Shown: positions 1 through 7,959 of the stretch, one piece after another
How positions within the stretch are numbered: the stretch's first letter is position 1
Layout: each line of letters opens with the position of its first letter
Assembly (NCBI GenBank): GCA_041687675.1
Contig: JAWLBM010000002.1
Span: 62,001-126,000, forward strand
Source: JAWLBM01 sp041687675
GTDB lineage: Bacteria > Pseudomonadota > Alphaproteobacteria > Rhizobiales > Pleomorphomonadaceae
DNA length: 64,000 nt
Direction of reading: 5' to 3'
The notes under the pieces: generated by a model
Seen by the model: only the letters and a program-made list of their open reading frames with translations
Told to the model about the DNA's origin: nothing
Database searches by the model: none
Translations under genes and position numbers: made by a program

Positions 1-672
1 GCCGACCGCTGTCAGCAGCCCGAAGATGGAGCCGACCATCAGCCCGACGAAGATCATCGGCAGCGCCATCGGCGCGCGCACCTTCCAGAAGATCTGCAGG
101 GTCGAGGCGCCGTAGCTGCGGGCAAGCGCGATCTTGCCCTGGTCGACCCGGCGGAAGCCGGTGGCGGCGTTGATCATCACCATCGGCCCGGACGCCAGCG
201 CCACCGCGATGATGCGCGGCTCGTAGCCGAAGCCGAAGCGCAGGATGAGCAGCGGCACCAGCGCCAGCATCGGCGTGGTGACCAGCAGCAGGATGTAGGG
301 GGTGATCACCTTCTCGACGAAGGGGAACTGGGTGATCACCGCCGCCAGCACCAGCCCGGTGGTCGCCCCGATGGCGAAGCCGGACACCAGTTCGACGAGA
401 GTGTGCCCGAGGTGCGGGGCGATCAGCGGGAACTCGGTGACCAGCGCGACGGCGATCTCGCTCGGCTTCGGCAGCACGTATTGCGGCACCTCGAACAGGC
501 CGAGCAGCAGTTCGGTGCCGCCGATGATGATCACCGCGACCAGCGCGATCACCAGCACGTCGCCGACCGAGCGGATGCCGGGCCCCGATGCCAGCGCCGA
601 CATGTTGGCGACGCCGATCTCGCCGCCGCCGGAAGACTTCCTGAATTCGGGGATCGCGTCGCTCTGGTCCAT
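1..672 (-). CDS. ABC transporter permease, NitT/TauT (SsuC-like) type, partial
   Basis: Inner-membrane permease of an importer for a small, often sulfonate-, nitrate- or pyrimidine-like solute; the substrate cannot be told from sequence. The frame is open for 224 codons from ATG (670-672) to the window edge, so the C-terminus is missing. Several hydrophobic segments are visible (for example VGDVLVIALVAVIIIGG and VITPYILLLVTTPMLALVPL), and the cytoplasmic EAA-type loop that docks the ATPase reads ARSYGAS...VRAPMALP. It begins 14 nt after the stop of the ATPase gene, so the two are co-transcribed. A periplasmic binding protein is expected beyond the left edge (inference). Family assignment is firm. 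Confidence 0.88.
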   Translation of the reverse strand, partial: MDQSDAIPEFRKSSGGGEIGVANMSALASGPGIRSVGDVLVIALVAVIIIGGTELLLGLFEVPQYVLPKPSEIAVALVTEFPLIAPHLGHTLVELVSGFAIGATTGLVLAAVITQFPFVEKVITPYILLLVTTPMLALVPLLILRFGFGYEPRIIAVALASGPMVMINAATGFRRVDQGKIALARSYGASTLQIFWKVRAPMALPMIFVGLMVGSIFGLLTAVG

Positions 673-686
673 CCCGGGGCTCCCTG

Positions 687-1514
687 TCATCCGCGGGCCG
701 GGGTCGCGGCGGCGCCCCGGCGGTGGACGGCCTTGCTCTTCTGGTCGCCGACGATCTCGAGCTTGATCCGGTTGGTGAGGTCGAACACCTCGCGCGTCGC
801 CATGATCTCCATCGACCGCGGCCGCGGGAACGGCACCTCGTGGACATGGGCGATCCGGCCCGGGCGCGGGCTCATCACCACGATCTTGTCGGAGAGGAAG
901 ATCGCCTCGTCGATCGAGTGGGTGATGAAGACGATGGTGGTCCGCGTGTCGAGGTAGATCTCCTCGACGAGGTGGTTCATCTCCTCGCGGATGAAGGCGT
1001 CGAGCGCGCCGAAGGGCTCGTCCATCAGCAGCACGGACGGCTTGAACGAGAGGGCGCGCACCAGCGCCACGCGCTGCTGCATGCCGCCGGAGAGTTCGCG
1101 CGGATAGCGCCCGCCGAAGCCGTCGAGCCCGACCCGGTGCATCAACCCGGCGATCCAAGCGCGGTCCGGCTTCTGGCGGGTGATCTCGAACGGGAACAGG
1201 ATGTTGCGGTCGACGCTGCGCCACGGCAGCAGGTTGGCGTCCTGGAACACCATGCCGATCTCGGGGCTGGGTCCGCGGATCGGCCGGCCGTCGAGCAGCA
1301 CCTCGCCGGAGGTGAGTCCATGCAGCCCGGACATGGCCCAGAGCAGCGTGGTCTTGCCGCTTCCCGACGGGCCGACGACCGAGACGATCCGGCCAGCCTC
1401 GACGTCGAGATTGCAGTCCTCGAGGGCGTGCACGTCGCCGGTCGCGGTCTGGTAGACCTTGTTGGCGCCCCGGACCTGGAGCTTCGCCATCCCGCCGCTG
1501 GACAGGTCCACCAT
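687..1514 (-). CDS. ABC transporter ATP-binding protein, NitT/TauT type
   Basis: ATPase subunit that powers the adjacent permease. In the 275-residue product the Walker A motif is GPSGSGKTT (about residues 49-57), the Q-loop MVFQDANLLPW, the signature LSGGMQQR and Walker B VLLMDEPFGALD, followed by the H-loop FITHS; all essential ATPase residues are present. Length and motif spacing match the SsuB/TauB family. The start chosen has a GGGGAG Shine-Dalgarno-like stretch about 11 nt upstream; a second ATG eight codons in (MAKLQ) is also possible. First gene of a minus-strand operon, divergent from the RpiR regulator, which is therefore its likely controller (inference). Confidence 0.9.
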   Translation of the reverse strand: MVDLSSGGMAKLQVRGANKVYQTATGDVHALEDCNLDVEAGRIVSVVGPSGSGKTTLLWAMSGLHGLTSGEVLLDGRPIRGPSPEIGMVFQDANLLPWRSVDRNILFPFEITRQKPDRAWIAGLMHRVGLDGFGGRYPRELSGGMQQRVALVRALSFKPSVLLMDEPFGALDAFIREEMNHLVEEIYLDTRTTIVFITHSIDEAIFLSDKIVVMSPRPGRIAHVHEVPFPRPRSMEIMATREVFDLTNRIKLEIVGDQKSKAVHRRGAAATPARG

Positions 1515-1710
1515 GCGTCTGCCGCTCCCCGACCCTGCCGTCCCGAGGGCAGTCTGTGACTATCCTACTTGCAGAGTCAAGCATGCTAGGCTAAATCAAT
1601 TCAGTCGGAGCGCCCGCCCGGAAGATCCAATTATTTCATGGGTTTTCCGCGTGTAACTTTCCGACATCGCCTCCGTCTTCCTGCGGAGGCGGGAAGCCCG
1701 GAGGAGACCG
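1515..1710. promoter_or_regulatory. divergent promoter region between ABC transporter and rpiR-type gene
   Basis: This 196-bp gap is clearly AT-richer than its flanks. It holds an 8-bp palindrome AGCATGCT at 1580-1587, a possible operator, and a plus-strand TTGCAG (1569-1574) 17 nt from TAAATC, a weak sigma-70-like pair. The regulator's leader has a perfect 8-bp stem, CGCCTCCG (1668-1675) with CGGAGGCG (1684-1691), just upstream of its ribosome binding site. None of these roles is proven. Confidence 0.4.
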
Positions 1711-2640
1711 TTGACCCCGCCCGACCCGGCTCCGACCGGGGATGCCGGCCCGGCGACGCCGATCCCGGACATCCTCTCCGAAATCAAGGACAGCTACGCC
1801 GGTCTCCGCCCGGCCGAGCGACGGGTCGCCGACGTGGTGCTCGCCGACGTCGCCTTCGCCGTGGACGCCTCCAACGCGGCGATCGCCCGGCGCGCCGAGG
1901 TGAGCGAGCCGACCGTCACCCGCTTCTGCCGCGCGATCGGCTGCGAGGGGGTGCGCGACTTCAAGCTGAAGCTCGCCCAGAGCGTCATCGTCGGCCAGCT
2001 CTATCTCGGCGGCACCCGCGGCCTCGTCCAGCCGCCGCCCGACCCCTCGCCGCTGTGGGACGTCGTCTTCGGCGAGGCGCACAAGGCGCTCGAGGCGGTG
2101 CAGCGGCAGGTCGACCCGCGCGAGGTGGTGCGGGCGGCCGACCTGATCGCCACGGCCCGGCAGGTGGTCGTGTTCGGCATCGGCGGCAGTTCGGCGGCGC
2201 TCGCCCAGGAGACGCGCAACCGCCTGTTCCGCTACGGGGTGGTGGTGTCCGCCCACTCCGATCCCTACGAGATGCGGATGATCGCCTCGACGCTCCGCCC
2301 CGAGGACATCGTGCTCGCCATCTCCGCCACCGGCCGCAGCAGGGAGGTGGTGGAGGCGGTGGAGGTGGCCCGCCACTACCGGGCGAAGGCGATCGGCGTC
2401 ACCGCGCCGGGCTCCGACCTCGCCCGGGTGTGCGACGTCCGCCTCACCGCCGACGTGCCGGAATACCCGGACACCATGAAGCCGACCGCCTCGCGCTATG
2501 CGTTCCTCGCCATGATCGACCTGGTCGCCGCCGCGACCGGCTACCGGATCGGCGCGCCGGCGCTCGAGACGCTCCGGCGGGTGAAATACAACGTGGTCGC
2601 CCACCGCAGGGGACGGGAGCTCGAGCCGCTGGGCGACTGA
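1711..2640 (+). CDS. MurR/RpiR family transcriptional regulator
   Basis: DNA-binding regulator of 309 residues. The N-terminal HTH_6 domain (about residues 20-95) includes NAAIARRAEVSEPTVTRFCRAIG; the C-terminal SIS domain (about 140-270) has VVVFGIGGSSAALAQE and AISATGRSREVVEA and would bind a phosphosugar or related effector. The start is TTG at 1711, chosen because a strong GGAGGAG lies at 1700-1706 and the next ATG would remove the HTH. It is divergent from an ABC importer and 24 nt upstream of a flavin monooxygenase gene, so it probably controls uptake and oxidation of one compound (inference). Ligand unknown. Confidence 0.88.
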   Translation: MTPPDPAPTGDAGPATPIPDILSEIKDSYAGLRPAERRVADVVLADVAFAVDASNAAIARRAEVSEPTVTRFCRAIGCEGVRDFKLKLAQSVIVGQLYLGGTRGLVQPPPDPSPLWDVVFGEAHKALEAVQRQVDPREVVRAADLIATARQVVVFGIGGSSAALAQETRNRLFRYGVVVSAHSDPYEMRMIASTLRPEDIVLAISATGRSREVVEAVEVARHYRAKAIGVTAPGSDLARVCDVRLTADVPEYPDTMKPTASRYAFLAMIDLVAAATGYRIGAPALETLRRVKYNVVAHRRGRELEPLGD

Positions 2641-2664
2641 CACCGGTCTTGGGGGAGGAACCAG

Positions 2665-4431
2665 ATGAGCGACAGAACGCCCGCCGGCGAGGCGGCCGCC
2701 TGGTTGGCCCGGTTCGACGAGGCGCTCCGGTCCGGAGCCGTCGAGGCGGTGCTCGAGCTCTTCGCCGACGACTGCTACTGGCGGGACTTCGTCTCCTTCA
2801 GCTGGAACATCCGCACCTTCGAGGGCAAGCCGGCGATCCGGCGGCTGCTCGAGGCGAACCTTTCGATGGTGGCGCCGCGCGGCTGGCAGCTGGCCCGCGC
2901 GAGCGGCCCCGCCGACGCACCGGAGGCCTGGTTCGAGTTCGAGACCGCCGCCGGCCGCGGCAGCGGCATCCTCAAGATGGAGGGCGGGCGCTGCCGCACC
3001 CTCCTCACCACGCTGCAGGAGCTTCGCGGCTTCGAGGAGCCGCTCGGCCCGTCGCGGCCGATGGGCGTGCGCCACGGCGCCGACCGGCAGCGCGAGACCT
3101 GGGCCGAGCGGCGCGCCCGCGAGGAGGCAGCGCTGGGCAGCAGCGAGCAGCCCTACTGCCTGATCATCGGCGGCGGCCAGGGCGGCATCATGCTCGCCGC
3201 GCGGCTGAAGCAGCTCGGGGTGCCGGCGGTCATCGTGGAGCGCAACGCCCGCCCGGGCGATTCCTGGCGCAACCGCTACCGCTCGCTCGTCCTCCACGAC
3301 CCGGTCTGGTACGACCACCTCCCCTACCTGCCCTTCCCGCCGAACTGGCCGGTGTTCACGCCCAAGGACAAGATGGGCGACTGGCTGGAGATCTACGTCA
3401 CCGCCATGGAGCTGACCTACTGGGGCGGCGCCGAATGCGTCCGGGCGGCGTTCGACGAGGCGACGAAGCTGTGGACCGTGGAGCTCATGCGGGACGGCCG
3501 CCCGGTCACCCTGAAGCCCCGGCAGCTGGTGTTCGCCACCGGCGCCTATGGCCCGCCCCGGCGGCTGGCGATTCCCGGCTCGGACAGCTTCGCCGGAACG
3601 GTGATCCATTCCAGCGAGTACGCCGACAGCCGGGCCTTCGCCGGCCGGCGCGCCGTGGTCATCGGCGCGGCGAGTTCGGCCCACGACGTGGCGGTCGACC
3701 TCTGGGAGGCCGGCGCCGAGGTGACCATGGTCCAGCGCTCCCCGACCACGGTGGTGCGGTCGGAGACGCTGATGGAGATGGCCTTCGACCTCTACTCGGA
3801 AGGGGCTGTCGCCCGCGGGATCGACGTCGACACCGCCGACATGATCGTCGCCTCGACGCCCTTCGCCCTGCTGCCGCCGTTGCAGCGCGAGCTCTACGCC
3901 CGCATCCGCGAGCGCGACGCCGACTTCTACCGGCGGCTCGCCGCCACCGGGTTCCTGCTCGACTTCGGCGAGGACGAGACGGGGCTGATGCTCAAGGCCT
4001 TTCGCACCGGGTCGGGCTACTACATCGACGTCGGCGCCTCGCAGCTGATCATCGACGGCGAGATCGGCGTCCGCGGCGGGGTCGGCGTCGAGGCGCTGAC
4101 CCGGTCCGGGGTCGTGCTCACCGACGGGTCCGAGCTCCCGGCCGACCTCGTGGTGCAATGCACCGGCTTCCAGTCGATGCACGAGACGGTGGCGCAGATC
4201 GTCTCGCGGGATGTCGCGGACCGGGTCGGCCCCTGCTGGGGCCTCGGCTCCGGCGTCCGCAACGACCCCGGCCCCTGGCAGGGCGAGCTGCGCAACATGT
4301 ACAAGCCGACGGCCCAGGAGGCGCTCTGGTTCCACGGCGGCAACCTCGCCCTGTCGCGCTTCTTCTCGAAGTTCCTCGCCCTGCAGCTCAAGGCCCGGAT
4401 GGAGGGACTGCCGACCCCCGTCGTCGGCTGA
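2665..4431 (+). CDS. flavin-containing monooxygenase with N-terminal NTF2/SnoaL-like domain
   Basis: Predicted FAD- and NADPH-dependent oxygenase of 588 residues. About residues 10-130 look like an NTF2/SnoaL-type cone domain (WLARFDEALRSG...LFADDCYWRD). The oxidoreductase part follows: FAD-binding IIGGGQGGIMLAARL near residue 165, the FMO/N-hydroxylase fingerprint FAGTVIHSSEY (FxGxxxHxxxY), a second nucleotide site VVIGAASSAHDVAVDLWEAG near 330, and an ATG motif (FATGAYGP). A GGGGGAGG site lies just before the ATG. Co-directional with the RpiR regulator 24 nt upstream, so probably one transcript. Substrate unknown; YUCCA-like or N-oxidising chemistry is possible. The domain fusion resembles other bacterial FMOs annotated only by homology. 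Confidence 0.85.
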   Translation: MSDRTPAGEAAAWLARFDEALRSGAVEAVLELFADDCYWRDFVSFSWNIRTFEGKPAIRRLLEANLSMVAPRGWQLARASGPADAPEAWFEFETAAGRGSGILKMEGGRCRTLLTTLQELRGFEEPLGPSRPMGVRHGADRQRETWAERRAREEAALGSSEQPYCLIIGGGQGGIMLAARLKQLGVPAVIVERNARPGDSWRNRYRSLVLHDPVWYDHLPYLPFPPNWPVFTPKDKMGDWLEIYVTAMELTYWGGAECVRAAFDEATKLWTVELMRDGRPVTLKPRQLVFATGAYGPPRRLAIPGSDSFAGTVIHSSEYADSRAFAGRRAVVIGAASSAHDVAVDLWEAGAEVTMVQRSPTTVVRSETLMEMAFDLYSEGAVARGIDVDTADMIVASTPFALLPPLQRELYARIRERDADFYRRLAATGFLLDFGEDETGLMLKAFRTGSGYYIDVGASQLIIDGEIGVRGGVGVEALTRSGVVLTDGSELPADLVVQCTGFQSMHETVAQIVSRDVADRVGPCWGLGSGVRNDPGPWQGELRNMYKPTAQEALWFHGGNLALSRFFSKFLALQLKARMEGLPTPVVG

Positions 4432-4566
4432 GGACGTGTCCGGCCGCCCGCAGCCGGCCTGGATCCCAAGAGGGCGAGCCTCCCCCGAGCCCTTCGCCCG
4501 CCGCTGCGGCTGCGCGGACCGGGCGGGGAAGGCCGTGGCCGGTCGGCGGAGCGGCGGTCGGTCCGG

Positions 4567-5985
4567 TCAGCCGAGGCCGATGCGGGCGGCGGCGCGGCGG
4601 AAGGTCTCGCCGTCCTCGGCGGAGAAGCGGAAGGCGGTCAGGAAGTCGTCGCAACGGTAGCCGGGGTGCATCGACCGGACGGAGGCAGCGGTCCGGCGGG
4701 CCTCCTCCATGCGCCCGGCCATCACGAGGCATTGGGCCGCAATGGCATGGATGTGGACGTGCGCGTTCGGTCGCGCCGCCGCCTTCACCGCGCAGTCGGC
4801 TGCCTCCGCAAAGGCGCCGAGCCGGAACAGGGCCATGGCTCGTGCCCCGAAGATGCCGAACAGCAGCGGGTCGAACGGGCTGAGCCCATGCGAGAGGTCC
4901 GCCGCGCGGACCGCTTGCCGGGCATCGCCCGACTGGCTGTTCACGAAGGCGAGCGCATAGTGCCCGAGGGCGAAGTTCGGGCTGAGCTCGACCGAGGTCG
5001 CCAAGGCCGCCCGGGCCTGCAGGTCGTCGCCCTTCAGCCAGAGCGCGCGGCCGAGCGCCCAGTGGGCGGAGGGGTCACGCTCGTCCGTGACGATGCTCTC
5101 GCCCGCCGCCTCGAGCGCCCGCGCGACCTCGTCGGCCCGGTGTTCGGGCTGGAGCAGGAAGGCGTTCTGGAAATGGGTGAAGGAGATCCCGGCGTGGGCC
5201 CGCGCGAAGGTCGGGTCGAGCCGGACGGCGCGGCGGAAGAGATCCTGCGCGTGCTGGTTGTCGGCTGCGGTGAACCGGTACATGTGCCACAGCCCGCGGT
5301 GGAAGCATTCCCAGGCGTCCAGCGACAGCGGATTCTTCAGCACCGCGCGGTTGCGCTCCTCCGTCTCGATCCCGGCCGAGATGGCGGAGACGATGCTGTC
5401 GCCGATCCCGACCATCGCCAGCAGCGCATCGCGGGCCGGGCGGTCGAAGGTCTCGGCCCAGAGCACCTCCTCGCTCGCGCCGTCCGTCAGTTCCACCGAG
5501 ACATGGATCCGGTCGCCGACCGCGACGACCTCGCCGCAAGCGAGATAGTCGGCGGCGAGCAGTTCCGCGGCGTCCCGGCCGCGCACCCCGCGCTCGTCCA
5601 GAGCGAAGACGCTGCCGCTGGCGATCACGCGCACGCTGCGCAGCTTGGCCAGCCGGGTGATGACGTCCTGCACCAGTCCGGCGGCGAGCACCCTCTCCTC
5701 CGGCGAGCGCGCCGCGAATGGCATCACCGCCACCCGTCCATGCTGGCCGCCGGCCGGCGCCCCGCTCCCGGCGGCCGCCTCCGGCGCCGGCACGGCGGCG
5801 CCGACCCGACGAGCCAGTTCAATTTTCGAGGAGACGCCGAGCTTGCGGTAGATGGCGGTCAGGTGCGTGCGGACCGTGGCCGGCGCAATGAACAGGCGCT
5901 CGGCGATGGCGCGGTAGCTCGCGCCTTCGGCGAAGGCGCGGGCGATCTCGAGTTCCCTCCGGCTGAGTTCCTCCTCCCGGTCCAT
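4567..5985 (-). CDS. LuxR-type HTH regulator with TolB-like middle domain and TPR repeats
   Basis: A 472-residue transcription factor. Residues 1-65 form a LuxR/GerE helix-turn-helix (LSRRELEIARAFAEGASYRA, then APATVRTHLTAIYRKLGVSS). About residues 85-200 resemble the TolB/FlgO-like domain found before TPRs in CadC-style regulators (VAVMPFAARSPEERVLAAGL). The rest is TPR-like helical repeats (DPTFARAHAGISFTHFQNA, LSPNFALGHYALAFVNSQSG). There is no receiver or membrane segment. An N-terminal LuxR HTH joined to this sensor architecture is less common than the winged-helix version. It is divergent from a SAM methyltransferase gene, a plausible target (inference). The HTH call is firm; the signal is unknown. 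Confidence 0.82.
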   Translation of the reverse strand: MDREEELSRRELEIARAFAEGASYRAIAERLFIAPATVRTHLTAIYRKLGVSSKIELARRVGAAVPAPEAAAGSGAPAGGQHGRVAVMPFAARSPEERVLAAGLVQDVITRLAKLRSVRVIASGSVFALDERGVRGRDAAELLAADYLACGEVVAVGDRIHVSVELTDGASEEVLWAETFDRPARDALLAMVGIGDSIVSAISAGIETEERNRAVLKNPLSLDAWECFHRGLWHMYRFTAADNQHAQDLFRRAVRLDPTFARAHAGISFTHFQNAFLLQPEHRADEVARALEAAGESIVTDERDPSAHWALGRALWLKGDDLQARAALATSVELSPNFALGHYALAFVNSQSGDARQAVRAADLSHGLSPFDPLLFGIFGARAMALFRLGAFAEAADCAVKAAARPNAHVHIHAIAAQCLVMAGRMEEARRTAASVRSMHPGYRCDDFLTAFRFSAEDGETFRRAAARIGLG

Positions 5986-6112
5986 CGCCAGCCCGATCCC
6001 CCCGGACGGCAGAATACAGCAAATGCACTATCCAAAATACGGCAGCCGCCCGATAGCGGCGCAGGGCCGGCTCGGGGAAGCTTTCCGGGCTGATCCAACC
6101 CGGGAGACCCCC
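5986..6112. promoter_or_regulatory. divergent promoter region, luxR-TPR gene / methyltransferase gene
   Basis: The 127-bp gap contains an AT-rich patch (about 6010-6045) unlike the surrounding coding DNA, so it probably holds both promoters. An in-frame ATG at 6023 lies inside this patch and lacks a ribosome binding site; it was not used as a start. Confidence 0.4.
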
Positions 6113-6961
6113 ATGCATACCCTCGCGACACCTGCCACCGCGCAACCCGCTGCCCCCGCGGTCGATCTCTCCGTCCTCAAGGCGCGCCAGCAGGCGACCT
6201 GGGCCTCCGGCGACTACTCGGTGGTCGGCACCACGCTGCAGATCGTCGGAGAAACGCTCTGCGAGGCCGTCGACCTCCGCTCGGGCGAGCGGGTGCTCGA
6301 CGTCGCCGCCGGCAACGGCAACGCCAGCCTCGCCGCCGCGCGGCGCTTCGCCGACGTGACCTCGACCGACTACGTCCCCGCGCTGCTCAAGCGCGGCCGC
6401 GACCGGGCGCTGGCAGACAACCTGCAGATCCAGTTCGAGACTGCCGACGCCGAGGCGCTGCCCTTCGAGAACGCGATGTTCGACGTGGCGCTCTCCACCT
6501 TCGGCGTGATGTTCACGGCCGACCAGGAGCGGGCGGCGTCCGAGATGCTGCGCGTGGTCCGACCGGGAGGGCGGATCGGCATGGCGAACTGGACGCCGGA
6601 CGGCTTCATCGGCCGGCTGTTCGCCACCATCGGGCGGCGGGTGCCGCCGCCCCCGGGCGCGAGGTCGCCGGCGAACTGGGGCCGCCGCGATTGGCTGGAG
6701 GCGACCTTCGGCGCCTCGGCGTCCGAAATCCGCACGGCGCCGCGGACCTTCGTCTTCCGCTACCGCTCGCCGGAGCACTGGCTCGACGTCTTCCGCACAT
6801 GGTACGGCCCGCTGCTGAAGGCCTTCGGCGCGCTCGACGGAGACGGCCAGGCGGCGCTCGAGAGCGATATCCTCGGCCTGATCGGTGAGTTCAACCGCGC
6901 CACCGACGGAACGGCGGTGGTCGAGTCGGAGTACCTCGAGGTCGTCATCCGCCGCGCATGA
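6113..6961 (+). CDS. class I SAM-dependent methyltransferase (UbiE-like)
   Basis: A 282-residue Rossmann-fold methyltransferase. Motif I is VLDVAAGNGNASLAAA, motif II has the acidic residue in TSTDYVPALL, and the later motifs ADAEALPFENAMFDV and VVRPGGRIGMANW match the Methyltransf_11/UbiE group. Start at 6113 is preferred because GGGAG lies about 7 nt upstream. The N-terminal 20 residues are Ala/Pro/Thr-rich and outside the fold. The acceptor molecule is unknown; similar proteins are annotated as arsenite-, ubiquinone- or generic methyltransferases, and no Cys pattern typical of ArsM is visible. Divergent from the LuxR-TPR regulator. Confidence 0.85.
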   Translation: MHTLATPATAQPAAPAVDLSVLKARQQATWASGDYSVVGTTLQIVGETLCEAVDLRSGERVLDVAAGNGNASLAAARRFADVTSTDYVPALLKRGRDRALADNLQIQFETADAEALPFENAMFDVALSTFGVMFTADQERAASEMLRVVRPGGRIGMANWTPDGFIGRLFATIGRRVPPPPGARSPANWGRRDWLEATFGASASEIRTAPRTFVFRYRSPEHWLDVFRTWYGPLLKAFGALDGDGQAALESDILGLIGEFNRATDGTAVVESEYLEVVIRRA

Positions 6962-6972
6962 CGGCCACCGAC

Positions 6973-7004
6973 GGTCCGCCGGGAGCTCGTGGCCCCGGCG
7001 GGCC
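6973..7004. terminator. GC hairpin between convergent genes
   Basis: GGTCCGCCGGG (6973-6983) pairs with CCCGGCGGGCC (6994-7004) over 11 bp with a 10-nt loop, directly after the methyltransferase stop and before the cytochrome stop on the other strand. There is no T-run, so it is a weak or Rho-assisted terminator candidate. Confidence 0.45.
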
Positions 7005-7035
7005 GCGGGCGCACACCCGCCGGGTCGCGCCATTC

Positions 7036-7470
7036 TCACATCGCATGCGGCCGGGCGGTGATGCCGTTGGCCTCCTGCAGTTCGCGGACGAAGCGGACGA
7101 TGGCGCCGATTTCCTTCTCGTTGACCTCCGGCTGCGCCGGCATGTTGCCGTAGGGCCAGTGGTGCTGGCGGACGCCGAGCTGCACGGCACGGAAGAAGGC
7201 GATGTCGGCGTGGTGCCCGGGGTTGTAGATGTCGTGCACGAGCGGCGGCCCCGTGTCGGTGCCGGAGGCATTGACCCCGTGGCACTCGGCGCAGACCGCG
7301 TCGAAGACGACCTTGCCCTGGCGGGCGAGCGGAGAGAGGTCGGCGGGCACGGTGACCTCCACGGTCGCGGCCGTGGCGCCCTCGTCGGAGGCGGTCCCCG
7401 CGACCCAGGCCGCGCCGACGCCGAGCGCGGCGACGACGGCCAGGCGGGCCGGGGTGAGCTGAAGTCTCAT
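7036..7470 (-). CDS. c-type cytochrome, single haem
   Basis: A 144-residue exported protein. The N-terminus (MRLQLTPARLAVVAALGVGA) is a signal peptide or membrane anchor. One haem-binding CXXCH motif is present (CAECHG), with downstream methionines (YGNMPAQPEVNEKE, a typical axial-ligand context). This is the cytochrome c class I (CcmH/PsbV-like, CYTC) fold, acting in the periplasm in electron transfer. The frame is open further upstream, but MRLQ is the start that yields a signal sequence, with AGGA 8 nt before it. Its neighbour downstream of the promoter side is a tiny membrane protein on the same strand. The partner oxidase or reductase is not in the window. Confidence 0.88.
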   Translation of the reverse strand: MRLQLTPARLAVVAALGVGAAWVAGTASDEGATAATVEVTVPADLSPLARQGKVVFDAVCAECHGVNASGTDTGPPLVHDIYNPGHHADIAFFRAVQLGVRQHHWPYGNMPAQPEVNEKEIGAIVRFVRELQEANGITARPHAM

Positions 7471-7624
7471 GTCTCTGATCCTGGTTGCCGGAGGCCGCCC
7501 GGGTCGGACCCGTCGCTCGGCCGTGGCGCAAGCGACTGCGACTGTGGAGAAATGCGCGCCGCCGCACAACCCGGGCCTTCCGCCGCAGGGCCGGCGGGCA
7601 CTTGCCCGGGGCGCCCGACGGGAC

Positions 7625-7735
7625 TCAGGACTTGAGGTACTTCGCCAGGGCCGCGATCCCGAGCACGATCAGGACCAGGACCAGCAGCCACAGGATCCAC
7701 ATGCCGCCCATTCCCCAGGTGCCGTCCATCATCAT
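7625..7735 (-). CDS. 36-residue single-pass membrane protein
   Basis: Small gene starting with three consecutive ATG codons (7727-7735) and ending with TGA at 7625-7627. The product has a Gly/Met-rich N-terminus (GTWGMGGMW), one hydrophobic helix (ILWLLVLVLIVLGIAAL) and a basic tail (AKYLKS). This pattern, Met/Gly/Trp then one helix, recurs in small membrane proteins next to cytochrome or copper genes in proteobacteria (general recollection, not searched). It lies about 155 nt upstream of the cytochrome c gene on the same strand, so it may be co-transcribed with it. Which of the three ATGs is used cannot be decided. Confidence 0.7.
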   Translation of the reverse strand: MMMDGTWGMGGMWILWLLVLVLIVLGIAALAKYLKS

Positions 7736-7959
7736 CTTCGTCGTCCCTTCGCTGGTCGCCCGCCGGCGCTGGTCGGCCCCGCGCGCATGTCGGTCGCGAG
7801 TCGAACAGCCCGGACCCGGATAGGTTCAAAAGCCGCCCAGGCCGGCGCCCGCCGGCGGCGCCGTCTCCCGCCAGCATCGAACCGGCGCTGTTTCCCGGTG
7901 TTCGTCGAGAAGGGGGGCGGCCCGCCGTGCGCGGCGAGGGGCGGAAGGTCCGTTGCGGA

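Noticed and set aside
1636..4335. Very long minus-strand open frame opposite rpiR and the FMO
   Set aside because: Composition (Gly/Arg/Ala/His, repeated GRRGRGRR patterns) is the mirror of the real genes, and no family motif is present; an effect of high GC.
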